Origin: Aurelia coerulea
Taxonomy: Eukaryota > Cnidaria > Scyphozoa > Semaeostomeae > Ulmaridae
Assembly: GCA_039566865.1 (NCBI GenBank)
Contig: CM076961.1
Location: 5,091,501 to 5,155,500, forward strand
DNA: 64,000 bases
Reading direction: 5' to 3'
The notes under the pieces were generated by a model. It was given only the letters and a program-made list of their open reading frames with translations. It was not told the origin of the DNA and ran no database searches. Below, in pieces: positions 34,601-41,900 of this stretch. A program made the position numbers and the translations under genes. Every line of letters begins with the position of its first letter. Within the stretch, counting starts at the first letter, position 1.

Positions 34601-35029
34601 TTGAATTAGATTTGCTCCAAGTCTATTTCTATTCTTCGTTAGTTTTTCTTGGTTAGTAATTTATAGAGGAAATGTGAAGGAGCGAAAATTGAAAACGAGG
34701 CGGGATCCTTTGCATTTCCTCTATAAATTACTAACGAAGAATCACTGACGAATCACTGACAATCAATAATACTGCCTTGATCAATGCAGTGCGTCTTTCT
34801 GATTCATGTGGCAGTTTAAAAATGTTATAAACTAACTCCTAATTATTTCCTTCCAGTGCTAAGCCGCTCAAATTCACAAGGAAGTTTAGATGAAACTAAA
34901 GCATTGCTGGCTGAGGAAAATCAACCACCTAAAGATGGACAATTAGAAATTCATGTTAGCTCAGATAGCAGCGGGGAAGGAAAAGATATAGAGAAGAAAA
35001 CCAAAATGGAAGAAGAGAGGACCGACTAA
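18655..35029 (+). CDS. MFSD4-type major facilitator transporter, complete, ten exons
   Basis: The exons 18655-19193, 21338-21521, 22163-22180, 24991-25266, 26432-26546, 27325-27551, 28704-28784, 31847-31994, 32951-33148 and 34857-35029 join in frame to 653 codons including TAA, all with GT..AG borders. The product is a 12-helix membrane transporter: a hydrophilic N-tail of about 118 residues, helices 1-2 (about 121-178) with GPTILELGC and SWVFFSQSC, helix 5 FFFYGAGAFLSPLVAG, a loop, helix 6, a charged central loop, helices 7-12, and an acidic C-tail. At 652 residues it is longer than the roughly 500 of vertebrate MFSD4 proteins, mostly because of the two tails and the loops. Substrate unknown; a sugar or other small solute across a membrane is a family-level guess. 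It is transcribed away from its paralogue at 1086-7288, about 11 kb apart. Confidence 0.92.
19631..19936 (-). pseudogene. LINE C-terminal fragment, family copy 2
   Basis: The minus-strand frame encodes LNPNFMKDIF, NYNLRSGSTLQLPKA, YGIESISFLGQRLWHALP and NWKIDCNCRLCKIYIADLGYL to a stop. Same family as 14720-15000 and 23640-23935; the C-x-C-x-L-C end is intact. It is 5'-truncated and followed (toward lower coordinates) by an AT-rich stretch (aataataatataatataata). Confidence 0.78.
20003..20470. mobile_element. Foldback MITE 'ggctcaaatcttt', copy 2
   Basis: Ends gggctcaaatctttaaaaag and cgaaaaatttaagccct; arms contain gtaaatctgccgtgg / ctacggtag-like inverse blocks and 'caaaatggcagcattt'. About 470 bp, no frame. 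It sits inside the larger foldback 19253-20571. Confidence 0.7.
20741..21276. mobile_element. Tc1/mariner-like MITE 'CCGGGTGTCCCAAAAAAGTA', copy A1
   Basis: Left end CCGGGTGTCCCAAAAAAGTA and its inverse (TACTTTTTTGGGACACCCGG), TA on each side (20739-20740, 21277-21278), 536 bp. Other copies: 57415-57958, 39221-39705 and 63528 to the edge. Its right end is only about 60 bp from the true acceptor of exon 2, so the end of the intron is partly element-derived. Confidence 0.85.
21338..21521 (+). CDS. Transporter (plus) exon 2, downstream of a duplicated acceptor
   Basis: Acceptor TTTCTTTGCAG|AT at 21337, donor ACAAGAA|GTAAGT. It encodes helices 3 and 4 (YLATVMTIHAVALAILPF; LITITCMHGLFGGFQDTATN). 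A 38-bp tandem copy of the acceptor plus exon start lies just upstream (acceptor ending 21299); using that one puts TAA in frame after CAATCTC, so the downstream site must be used for a full protein. Confidence 0.9.
21640..21782. mobile_element. Short MITE 'ctagacttgccccaag'
   Basis: Ends ctagacttgccccaagtcta and tagacttggggcaagtctag are inverted (about 29 bp). The flanks share AGCATGTTT on both sides, so a target duplication of 7 to 9 bp is likely though the register is ambiguous. Located in intron 2. A related fragment starts near 34608. Confidence 0.65.
22163..22180 (+). CDS. Transporter (plus) exon 3: 18-nt microexon
   Basis: TTTCTCTCTTAG|GTACCTCCCTACCTGCAG|GTATGT. The six codons are V-P-P-Y-L-Q, exactly the residues missing between the neighbouring exons when compared with VAPFLQ at the start of exon 3 of the minus-strand paralogue. 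Phase 0 on both sides, so skipping would delete six residues at the start of helix 5 without a frameshift. Both splice sites are strong. Confidence 0.85.
22287..23120. mobile_element. MITE 'gttcacacgataccgg' split by a SINE
   Basis: Left end ggtagcgttcacacgatacc and right end (ccggcatcgtgtgaacatag) are inverted, with 'ccggcacaatttgaaacgg' and its complement inside. The middle (about 22575-23070) is an insert: a (TGAT)n microsatellite at 22577-22605 and the second copy of the SINE-like repeat seen at 880-1085. Confidence 0.6.
22660..23065 (-). mobile_element. Second copy of the exon-4-adjacent SINE-like repeat
   Basis: Shares with 880-1085 the blocks 'gcatgcgacccctaatttaacgtcccttcc', 'gaagtgagttgc.tggtcag', 'taacttcagtcaccta' and 'ctgtataagccgc' (each with a few changes). 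It has extra sequence 22770-22970 and a short duplication (cggaaactgtac / actgtataagcc). Confidence 0.5.
23640..24055 (+). pseudogene. LINE C-terminal fragment, family copy 3, with 3' tail
   Basis: Plus-strand frame encodes KLLLEVYKTLHELNPSYLWENF, TYNLRKQVLCELPQ, TIKYGINSLRFRGA, then breaks near 23850 and resumes as AFKKEIKTWDGTNV. The C-x-C-x-L-C end is not recognisable. It is followed by an A-rich terminus (tttaaataaatatatgaaatgaaatgg, about 24028-24055) consistent with a LINE 3' end. Confidence 0.7.
24712..24905 (-). mobile_element. tRNA-derived SINE copy 3, head intact
   Basis: On the minus strand: A-box-like GGCTTAGTGGTGG (24889-24901), B-box GGTTCGATACC (within 24835-24847) about 44 bp later, then the body shared with copies 1 and 2 (tcatgacaagg, gcgcttggcgctg) and a CTTCACCTTCACC end. 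The two Pol III boxes identify the head as tRNA-derived. It lies in intron 3 of the transporter. Confidence 0.82.
24991..25266 (+). CDS. Transporter (plus) exon 4
   Basis: Acceptor CTCTTTCACAG|, donor ACAT|GTAAGC. The 92 codons begin TLFFFYGAGAFLSPLVAG (helix 5), continue through a hydrophilic loop of about 57 residues and end YSYWIISLLH in helix 6. No N-glycosylation-rich stretch as in the paralogue; the loop is Arg/Lys/His-rich instead. Confidence 0.9.
25272..25735. mobile_element. MITE 'GTTACACGATGAGCTT' with internal tandem duplication
   Basis: Two tandem copies about 163 bp apart, each with 'gcgaatc.tact', 'ttttagccta', 'cctgttacacgatgagct', 'gcgagataagtttcactgg' and 'gtgttacacggaaatttcag'. 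A partial inverse (gtgaaacttatctcgcaacg...gtaacatgatc) closes it at 25695-25733. The first copy starts immediately after the donor of exon 4. Confidence 0.65.
26077..26136. repeat. Near-perfect 60-bp hairpin
   Basis: tagcctgcgtgcagcctcaa...cct, short loop, agg...ttgaggctgcacgcaggcta. The arm word 'tagcctgcgtgcagcctc' recurs at 52577 and (inverse) at 51667, so it is the end of a dispersed foldback element. Intron 4. Confidence 0.75.
26432..26546 (+). CDS. Transporter (plus) exon 5
   Basis: Acceptor TTCTTTCAG|, donor GGAGAG|GTAAAC, phase 1. It encodes ILVTFALIYLYFVEKRERQ (end of helix 6) and the charged central loop (RRIEWDITN...). The same codon and phase end exon 4 in the paralogue. Confidence 0.9.
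26731..27295. mobile_element. Mariner-like MITE of the (C)AGGGTGTCCC type with another MITE nested inside
   Basis: Inverted ends: tgtgtcccaaaaaaattgtg ...tttgtgtggctgctgtgg, and ccacagcagccacacaaaca...tttttgggacaccctg, TA following at 27296. The left terminus is degenerate. The 'AAAGGCAGTCTGTC' MITE occupies 26904-27113. Confidence 0.65.
26904..27113. mobile_element. MITE 'AAAGGCAGTCTGTC', copy 2 (nested)
   Basis: aaaggcagtctgtc at 26904 and gacagactgccttt at 27100-27113, 210 bp. The interior (gatcag, 'cctttggaataaagg', 'ctttctacggctgtagaa') matches copy 1 at 9336-9527 in part. Confidence 0.7.
27325..27551 (+). CDS. Transporter (plus) exon 6
   Basis: Acceptor TTTAATTTCAG|, donor TTCTGG|GTAAGT. 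A polar loop (GSASASYGEDTVSS) leads into helix 7 (VICITVWIAMMVFISDGLQGSFGAYIYTYAI) and the turn before helix 8 (DDAAYLNSLFW). Phase 1 in, phase 0 out. Confidence 0.92.
27608..27735 (+). pseudogene. Tandem duplicate of the end of exon 6
   Basis: Repeats 27468-27595 at a period of 140 bp with scattered substitutions, covering the last ~28 codons of exon 6, its donor (GGGTAAGT) and the start of the intron. There is no acceptor upstream and the first shared codons have drifted, so it is a pseudo-exon fragment. Confidence 0.85.
27890..28090 (+). mobile_element. LINE 3'-tail repeat, diverged copy
   Basis: Wording similar to 4735-4955 and 53768-53985 (ttatgttaatggccac.agg..agtaattgtcttttgctacctgtgg), ending in A/G-rich sequence. 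Diverged, so the assignment is tentative. Confidence 0.35.
28322..28651. mobile_element. G-tract/C-tract element with clean 8-bp duplication
   Basis: Starts CCCGGGGGGAGGGGGTACC, ends GTACCCCCCCTCCGGG, flanked by CAACGCAG on both sides (28314-28321, 28652-28659). 330 bp. Interior shares 'gacggggatgtgccgttttt', 'cagggtatcgttttcaccta' and 'gtacaaatttaagtcaagtacc' with the element at 29432-29749 and with 29890-29955. No transposase. Confidence 0.8.
28704..28784 (+). CDS. Transporter (plus) exon 7
   Basis: Acceptor CTTTACAG|, donor GACATA|GTGAGT. 27 codons: GSVALGRLFAIFVSIYV (helix 8) then SPKIMLFVDI (start of helix 9). Phase 0 on both sides. Confidence 0.88.
28840..28980 (-). mobile_element. Probable LINE 3' end (minus)
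   Basis: T-rich start (ttttatttatttattttttaca) followed by 'aataaaattttacaatacac' and 'agcaaaaggctatgtctacc', which is the inverse of the 'agacatagtcttttgctc' motif in the LINE tails at 4735 and 53768. No frame. Confidence 0.4.
29000..30345. repeat. 1.3-kb inverted repeat with G/C-tract elements at its centre
   Basis: Arm 1 (about 29000-29431) and arm 2 (about 29956-30345) are inverse complements, for example 'ttccttgaatatt', 'aaggacagtccaccctta', 'gtaggtacaaagacaagactt'. The centre holds the element 29432-29749 and a further element end at 29890-29955 whose boundary word AGATCAGC is the complement of the other's duplication GCTGATCT. No intact frame in the arms. Confidence 0.7.
29432..29749. 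mobile_element. G-tract/C-tract element at the palindrome centre
   Basis: Begins cccagggtggggtacttg and ends ccactccttcccccccag, flanked by GCTGATCT on both sides (29424-29431, 29750-29757). Interior is the inverse of 28322-28651 (aaatttgtacggg; gaaaacgataccctg; ggcacatccccgtcgg). Confidence 0.65.
30909..31689. mobile_element. Tc1/mariner-like MITE 'CCGGGTGTCTCAG'
   Basis: Ends CCGGGTGTCTCAGAAAAAAG and TACTTTTTTGAGACACCCGG, TA on both sides (30907-30908, 31690-31691), 781 bp. Inner arms repeat 'aaaacctctggttt' / 'aaaccagaggtttt' and 'cctaaccatgattcg'. Intron 7. Confidence 0.8.
31847..31994 (+). CDS. Transporter (plus) exon 8
   Basis: Acceptor TATCTGCAG|, donor TTACAG|GTTGGT (weak at +3). 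It encodes VGCLTSTIVMYVM (helix 9 end) and ISLWVGTATFGLCLSNIFPTSVS (helix 10). Phase 1 out. About 20 bp into the intron a 32-bp diverged copy of 'ctaagcaacatatttcctac' reappears (32014-32048), a small local duplication. Confidence 0.88.
32049..32950. other. Intron 8, nothing recognised
   Basis: AT-rich, no repeat shared with the rest of the window apart from short TGATTGAT-like runs (32870-32905). Confidence 0.5.
32951..33148 (+). CDS. Transporter (plus) exon 9
   Basis: Acceptor TTTCTCCACAG|, donor GAATTAG|GTAAGT. It encodes helix 11 (TITCIFVVCSGSGEMTIPLIIGKLF) and helix 12 (GFLGISCILCFAAVGIYVAVIV), then basic GRGLARRQYEL. Phase 1 on both sides. Confidence 0.92.
33512..34120. mobile_element. 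Mutator-like foldback element, copy 1, 9-bp duplication
   Basis: Ends aacaaggatagattttgtaa and aaaaagtctggccttgtt; arms are inverse complements over most of the 609 bp (aagacaatagca, gacaaaggaaat, tgtgcattccag, tgtgtagatatatcc). Flanked by TATTTGAAA on both sides (33503-33511, 34121-34129). Long inverted repeats with a 9-bp duplication are typical of Mutator-like elements. No transposase frame. Confidence 0.82.
34185..34600. mobile_element. Palindromic element 'gttcaaatcca', copy 1
   Basis: Arms: gatgttcaaatccattctaa...cacgaccaaat (left), atttggtcatgatttt...ggatttgaacatg (right). Same family as 41565-42270 and the single arms 17220-17505 and 37290-37600. A further short inverted pair lies at 34637-34739 (taatttatagaggaaatg / catttcctctataaattact). 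Confidence 0.6.
34857..35029 (+). CDS. Transporter (plus) exon 10, stop
   Basis: Acceptor CCTTCCAG|TGCTAAGC. Encodes a hydrophilic acidic C-tail (SRSNSQGSLDETKALLAEENQ... ending EEERTD) and TAA at 35027-35029. The ETKALLAEE segment resembles an acidic di-leucine endosomal/lysosomal sorting signal; that is inference only. Confidence 0.88.
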
Positions 35030-35284
35030 AATTAAATCATAAATTATTGAAATTTTCAGAAAAAAATTGCAATTGAATGATTGTTATTTTTTGTAACGAA
35101 TTTAAAGACTTGCGTTACAAATAATTGCTTTTTATTTAGTGAAATGAAAAGTATCTTCATGTACATAGTTTCATATAGGTATTAGCAGATCAATGTTTGA
35201 GTATTCTCAGCACTTACTTTAAGTTTCGTCTGACACTATAGTAACATCAAGTATTCAGATAACATTGGAACGAGAAAAAATTAA

Positions 35285-35290
35285 AATAAA
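35285..35290 (+). terminator. Candidate polyadenylation signal of the plus-strand transporter
   Basis: AATAAA about 256 bp after the stop. It is the first perfect hexamer I find downstream; in AT-rich DNA it could be chance. Confidence 0.4.
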
Positions 35291-36341
35291 AACCGCGAAT
35301 TATTCAGAAACCAGCAAATCAGAAAGCCCAATAAAGCTTGGGTATGATCGCTGGCAAAACATTTCAAGGAGCTCTTTCTGGACAGGTAGAATCTTTTTGT
35401 TGTCGGCACTTCCATGGACCACGCAAATGGCGACAGCAAAGGGACGCTATGCAATCCAAAGCATGCCAATCGCACAGGAACCTTTACTCTTTCTTGATAA
35501 TACAAATTCATGATGGAGTTCTTGTTTACAGATAACTTGTTGTTCCAGAAGGGGGGGGGGGGCAGTGGCAGACCTAGAATATCGTGGATATACAACATCA
35601 AAGACTCCACTGGATTATTAGCAATACTGACGGTTAGAGCAGCTCATGACTGAAAGGATTGAAAGCGCAGATTTGAGGATTCAACAATACTCCATGGTCT
35701 CAATAGACTATGGATTTATGATGAAGATTGTACCAGCAGAAGGAAAAAAACCATAAATGCTCAGATTGTTAGATTACCTTCTCACGGCAACCATTTCATC
35801 AAAAATAGTTCAAAAACACTAAATACACTGCTTATAAAATTAAGAATAATAATGAAAGTAGGAAGGTATCAAATGTAGTTAGTACCAAGATGAAAAATAG
35901 TCTCCTTATTTTATCTTGCTAGCATCAAATGATTAAATAAATCAACTATGACATATTGAGTATCAGTACCCCCTTGAAAGTCACTCAATGGAACCTTTGA
36001 ATCTTGGACATCCATTTGCATTTTTACAAATTTCAATTAAAGAATTTCAGATGAACATTTCCAGAGTCATTTGGTTTCGCACGACTGGATAGAACACGAC
36101 ATACATTTTGTTAAATTATCAATGGCAGTTACACACAGTAATACGAGAAGTATTATGTGTGCAAATTTATGGGAGTTCTATATGCCTAGGCGCTATGAAA
36201 TTTCATCAAAGTCACCTGATGTACCATGATAATTTTTTCTTCGACTTTAGAGTTCTTCCTTTTTGTCTAAAGGAATAAATAAATCAGTTAGACAACTATC
36301 ACACGGGAAGAAGTGTTGCAGTTCATGGGAAAGAAGCTCTC
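35291..36341. other. Downstream of transporter, little recognised
   Basis: 35340-35480 resembles part of the 3416-3554 palindrome (tgttgtcggc, cacgcaaatggcgaca). A G-run sits at 35552-35562. Otherwise no frame or repeat stands out. Confidence 0.4.
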
Positions 36342-36956
36342 ACCCTGGAGAACGTCTGTGCAGTAGTGTAGAGGCTGCTCAGTAAGTCAGCGGTTGTCCA
36401 GTGCGATACAGGGATCGTATGATGTCATTGGAGGCATCACATGCAGTAAATTTGAGGCTATTCAGTTATTTACAGGGACAACATTCAGTGATTGAGAGGG
36501 GAACATAGTGTCATTGGAGGGATTGCGTCAGTAAATTTGAGGTTATTCAGTAAATTATAGGGCTTACATGATGTCGTTGGAGGGCTCACATCAGAATACT
36601 GAATAACCGCTACTTTACTGATGTCATCCCTGCAACGACACGATGTTATCCCTGTACGGCACTGCTTGTTATCCCTGTAAGTAACTGAATAGCCTCACCC
36701 TTACTGATGTGATCCCTCAAACGACATCATGTAAGCCCTATAATTTACTGAATAACCTCAAATTTACTGAGGCAATCGCTCCAATGACACTATGTTCCCC
36801 TCTCATTTACTGTATGTTATCCCTGTAAATAACTGAATAGCCTCAAATTTACTGTATGTGATCCCTCCAATGACATCATGTGATCCCTGTGTCGCACTGG
36901 GCAACCGCTGCCTTACTGAACGGCATCTACACTACTGCACAGACGTTCTCCAGGGT
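36342..36956. repeat. 615-bp palindrome built of short modules
   Basis: Ends accctggagaacgtctgtgc and its complement; pairing continues almost to the centre near 36649 (e.g. 'aaatttgaggttattcagta' at 36535 with its complement at 36750). Each arm is a series of modules: 'ctgaata(g/a)cctcaaatttactg', 't(g/t)atccct(g/c)', 'atgacatcatg'. No frame. Confidence 0.88.
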
Positions 36957-38813
36957 CAGGGTGGCTCTAAAGGCAGTGAGTCATGATAAATAGACCTGCT
37001 TTGCCGTGTATCATGTGACCCATGTGATCAACAGCAATTATCACTCAAAACAAACTAAAAGGACCTGCTGTTGCACAATGCGTCTGCTGTGATCAGTTTA
37101 ATTTCACACGAGCGTTAGCCAATCAGATGCGCCATCGAGAACCATGAGTCAGCAGATTCGTGAAATTTGGGTATATGCAGCAGTCTACTTAACATGACTC
37201 AATGCCTTTAAACCTTTCAAAAGACCTGCTTGCTGTTTCCGGAGAACCACGATTTTGCTGTACCGGGTGCCCCAAAATGATATATAGTGCAAACATGTCA
37301 GAAAAAATGCCTGCAGTTTGAGAAGACTATTGCTCTCTAAATATACAAGCAATAATATATCGCAATATCTGAATGAATAGCCGACATGTTCAATTATTTT
37401 TAGAATTTTTCCTAGCTGAAATCGCTCACTTCGCTTAGATTTTACAAAGGATTTTCTTGGGAAAGTTCCTTCGAAAAACCCGTGCTACGTGCTAAAATCA
37501 CGAGCAAATTTCCCTGATATTTTTACCTTACAGCAAAGACTTGAACACATTTTAGCACTCGTTATCCTCTTGGGAGGATGAAAAAGTTTTCCCCCTAGTA
37601 ACAATAAGCTATTCAGGGGGATTCCAGTCCATTCTCCCAAGAGAACAAAATATATGAATACATGTGGTGTCATTATTGTTAGAAAGGAAAAAACCAAGGA
37701 AATTCTGCTCGTCGTTTTCACTTGTTTTTGCAGATTTTTGGAAAGAGCTTTCTGCAGAAAATCTCCCATATCCACGGGAAGGAATGGTCGAAATTAATGA
37801 AATATTCTTTTTCTTGGGCATGCGTTGGTTTTGACTGCGCAATTGGCCTCGCATTACCCTGAGCGGGAGACAGCTTCCCTGTTCACAAATCAAAATGGCA
37901 GGATGGGGTAGGATAGGACAAGACTATTTCAAGCAAAATAACAAGCAAAAGCCGAGAAGAATGAAGACCAAGGTAACTTTTGAATATCATTATCCACACA
38001 TCAACTACCGCATTTCCTATAGCGCGTGGTTTTGGCTTATAGATACTCCCCATTTACTGACGAATCGAATGATGTTACGTACGCGTTATGTAGGGCCGAG
38101 GCCAGTGGGGGGGAGGGGGGGCTGGTGGGGCGGAGCGCCTCCCAGGAGGCTCTTTGTTGAAAATTTTACTCTAACTGTTGGATTTTCAGTGTGGTTGCAG
38201 GCCCACATTTAGGCGATTATGTTGGGAGAATGATGCATAAAACATGAATTTTTTAACTTTCGAGAATAAATTCTGAGATGAATTTTGAATCTACAGCATA
38301 TTTTTGCTTTATATTCACTAATTTTGAATGCTCCAACGCTGAAAAAGGAAAATAATTCCACAATCTAAATAAATTTAAATTCAAATTAAATTTAAATAAT
38401 TTAAATAATTTAAATTTAAACTACATCATTTTGAAGTATATTTAAAGTGAATGACTTGAGCTATATAGCGCTTGTCTATAAATAGGACAAAGAGACACCT
38501 GATACCTCCATTGTTTTCTTTAGCTTTGCTTTCTGTCATCAAAGGAGCACATCAGTCCTTTCGCGCATGATTCCTAAAAGGAGCACATCAGTCCTTTCGC
38601 GCATGATTCCTCCAAAATTCGGGGTCTGCGTTGCTGTTGATTTTGGGGTCGGAAAATGTTGGTTCTTCGCCCCCTTATGAATTCAAGGCTGGTGTCGGGC
38701 CTGGTGTTATGTCGCGTAGGTGATAATGAAGAGATAAAACACCAAGAGTAGTCACTGAAGGGGTACGGTAACCTTAAAGAGGAGCGTGCTCTTTGAAGTA
38801 AAATGAATACAAA
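36957..38813. other. Intergenic repeats between palindrome and MsrB
   Basis: 37263 begins CCGGGTGCCCCAAAATGATA after TA, a solo mariner-like end. 37290-37600 contains one arm of the palindromic family also at 34185 and 41565. 38108-38125 is G-rich. 38375-38425 is an (ATTTAA)-rich run. 38553-38615 has a 31-bp direct duplication (ggagcacatcagtcctttcg). 38458-38535 resembles 30735-30800 ('ctataaatagg.caaag'). Confidence 0.5.
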
Positions 38814-38819
38814 GCATAC

Positions 38820-38916
38820 CTTTATCTTTGAAGTTCAAGGAAGCTGAATTCATGCAGTAACGTTGTCCCGTTGGACGAGGACCATCATCAAATACATGTC
38901 CCAGATGAGCTCCACA
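38820..38916 (-). CDS. MSRB: MsrB exon 3
   Basis: Acceptor TTTTCTTTAG|, then [21 protein letters not shown] and [11 protein letters not shown]; probable donor AAAG|GTATGC. Carries the fourth zinc Cys and the catalytic Cys. A final exon of a few codons may lie below 38814 but I could not identify it. Confidence 0.88.
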
Positions 38917-41900
38917 CTAAAGAAAAGTTAATAAACATGCTACTGCCTTGGGCTAACATTTTAACAGCATGCAATAGACGACTGCGTTAAAGGTGGCAGC
39001 GAGGAACTTTTTACTAAGATGCATTGAATTGGAATTACGAATCTTTAGCGATTCTATACGAATTCGATTAAAGAACAAAATGCATATTGGTAAAAGGTTT
39101 CTCGCCGCCATCTTTAGCGATTTTGCAATCGTCTATTCATAAGAACAAACTTCTCATATTTCTATTTCTCGTTACAACTAGGTTTCTCGCCGCCACGGCA
39201 ATCGTCTATTCATGTCGTTACCTAAAAAAAGTACGCCCGTTTGAAAAATCACCAAAATTTGATTACATGACCGATCTTCAATTTTATTTTTTTGCCAAGT
39301 AGATAAAGGATCAAATTATTTACCCAGACATAGCTGACCTTGTAATTGGTTCGATAAATTAACAAATTTAGCTCTTTTTAGGGCTACCTGGTTTTGAAGC
39401 ATACTGCAAAAAAGCATTTATGCTTGCCAGATCAATTTCTTTGTGCATATAAAGCTTCTGGTTTGGTCATAAATGACAGAAAGAAATGCACACTATCATT
39501 GGAGATTTTGCTTAAAAAGTATAGCTCGAAATAAGGTTTTTCAATGTTTAATTTTTCTACCTTGTTGTATCAAAAGCAACTATTTTAGCATCTATAAATA
39601 TTTTTGGGTCTTTGACAAAGCAAGTGAAAAAGAAAATTTTCATCAAAAGTTTGATAATCGATTTTTGGTGATTTTTAAAACAGGAGTACTTTTTTTGGGA
39701 CCCGGTACCTTAATGGGCTAGTCATAAAATGACTACTTTTTGAAAAATGGTACCACGAAAACTGCAACACCAATTTTGAAAATTACAACTCCGTTACCTA
39801 GCTGCGGGTTGAACTTCATTTTGAGAATTATTTGTAACTTAAAAAGCATATTCTTAATCTCAAATGAAGAATTCCCAAGAACCAGCTTCTGTGGGCCTTA
39901 CCAAAATTGTACGTGAGTGCCTCAACTTGACCCATCTTTCAACAATTAAAATGGTCAAGTAATGCTTTTTTGGTTCAGGCATTGCTTTTTAAAGATACGG
40001 AAACTGCTAGGATGATATTCTGCCTCCTCATCAATGCTGGGCTATCGAAAAGTTAAAATCGACATAATAGCTAGTGAACAGGCCATGTATCTGCTTTAGG
40101 GATGATTCTAGAAATATAACTTTTAGCTAATAGACCTTTTAGCTATTCTGAAAACAATCATAATCGAGCGATATTTTGGTACATTCATTAGAATTTTCGA
40201 ATGTGCACAGTAGTGATAGAAGCTCTAACGCCACTCGATCGAACCTCGCATATAAAATGTATAAAAATAACGCTCGATCCAGCTTCTTTTGTAGAATAGC
40301 TAAAAGGTCTATTCCTAATTTCAGGACGGAATACTGAAGATTGTGGACAAAATTGTCCCAAATGGATGCGTTGCTTTCCCTGTTTGACTTTTCAGACAGT
40401 GGACACATCTTTTGTAACTCACCCAACAAGTTATGCAGGGTAACCAAACGACTACCGATAAAGTTGTCCACATGAAATAAAGCAAAATCGAGAGAAGAAA
40501 ACGACATATATGTGTTCTATTAAAACCGCGCGTCCTCTCTCACATTCATGATTCGGCCTTAATAGAAAATGCTTTATCCAAAAGCATTTAAAAATATAAT
40601 GTTTATAATACCGTTTCTCTTGCAACCACCTCTAAGGGGGACCATTATGGAAATAAGTGTGCTTTTTTTAAACCTATATTCATTAAAGTTGTTATGTAAA
40701 TTGTATTGTAACTATTTTATATCATTTTAACCATTGTAAAAATTTAATTTTCAATTTTGTGGCGAATTCTAACATACATACATATAAAACGTTAATAATA
40801 GAAGTGATCCAACAATTATTTTGCATCAAGCCTAAAAGAGTTCACACTTTGCAATTTCTATTCATATGAATATTTCGTAAAAATTGATCTAAAGCCTCTG
40901 GTAAAAGCACTGATTTTGATAACCTTTTTAAAATATACGAGCCAGTGACGAACGTTTTTCTTTATCTCCACTTAGGAATACTGGGTGAGTCACAAAAGAC
41001 AATCCCCGTTGAAAGGCCACTGCTGCGTAGATATTAAAGGTGACCTGAAGCGAAAATTTGTATTAATGCAAATGGACGGCACAGTCGAATGCTAAAGAAT
41101 CCTGTTCAAATTTCTTTGACATCTCATTTCGTTTTCAAGATATCCACTGATATTAAGTTGCAGCTGATGACGTCATTTTATTTGCAAATTACTAGGATAA
41201 CATATGGAAATATAACTGTATCTGATCTTTGAAAGGTTACAGTTGTAAGAAATAATTCAGCTGAACTGAATAGATGTTATACAAATTGCCTCATGACTTA
41301 ATATGATGTTTAGAAAGGCATGTTGATTGTGCAAAGTTTTTTAATTAGATTTCTCTTTGGAAACATGGACAACCTTGTATACTTTCTTTACATTTTGCAA
41401 ACAAAATTACATCATCAGCCCATCGTACAAAACAGTGGATAACTTAAAAATGAAAGAAGGTATCAAAAAGTTAAACGACATTATTTATCATTCAACTGTG
41501 CCATTCATTTGCATCAATAAAATGACCTTTAAGGCAATGCTATTGGCTATTTTGCTATGATAGTGGACATATTCAAATATATTTCAAAATCTACCTGATC
41601 GAAATCAGCTGCTCCGTTTTGAAACTATGAGCGATTTTCTCAAGAGAAGACCCAATAAGAATCTTTCAAAATGGGCCAAAAATCACGACCAAATGTTCTG
41701 TGTTACAGCAATGACTTTTACATGCTTGCACACGTGTTGTTTAACCCTTTTGAAAGTGTCATCCCTGGGAGCACAACAACGTTATTTCAGATGATTTTCT
41801 TATATTCAATTAAAATTTTACAAGAAAAGTTACTTATTACGCTTCCTACTAACTTACACTATAAAACGTTATAAAGATGTCCCCGATTTGAACTCTGTCC

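Noticed and set aside
35590..36340. Possible additional transporter exon downstream
   Set aside because: The ten-exon model ends in a proper stop with all twelve helices; no hydrophobic frame with splice sites is seen here.
36342..36956. CRISPR-like array (short modules repeated with spacing)
   Set aside because: Modules are arranged as an inverted palindrome with uneven spacing, in an intron-containing animal genome; no cas genes.
40139..40507. 122-codon minus-strand ORF
   Set aside because: More than half lies in the 185-bp MITE at 40129-40313, so the frame is probably accidental.
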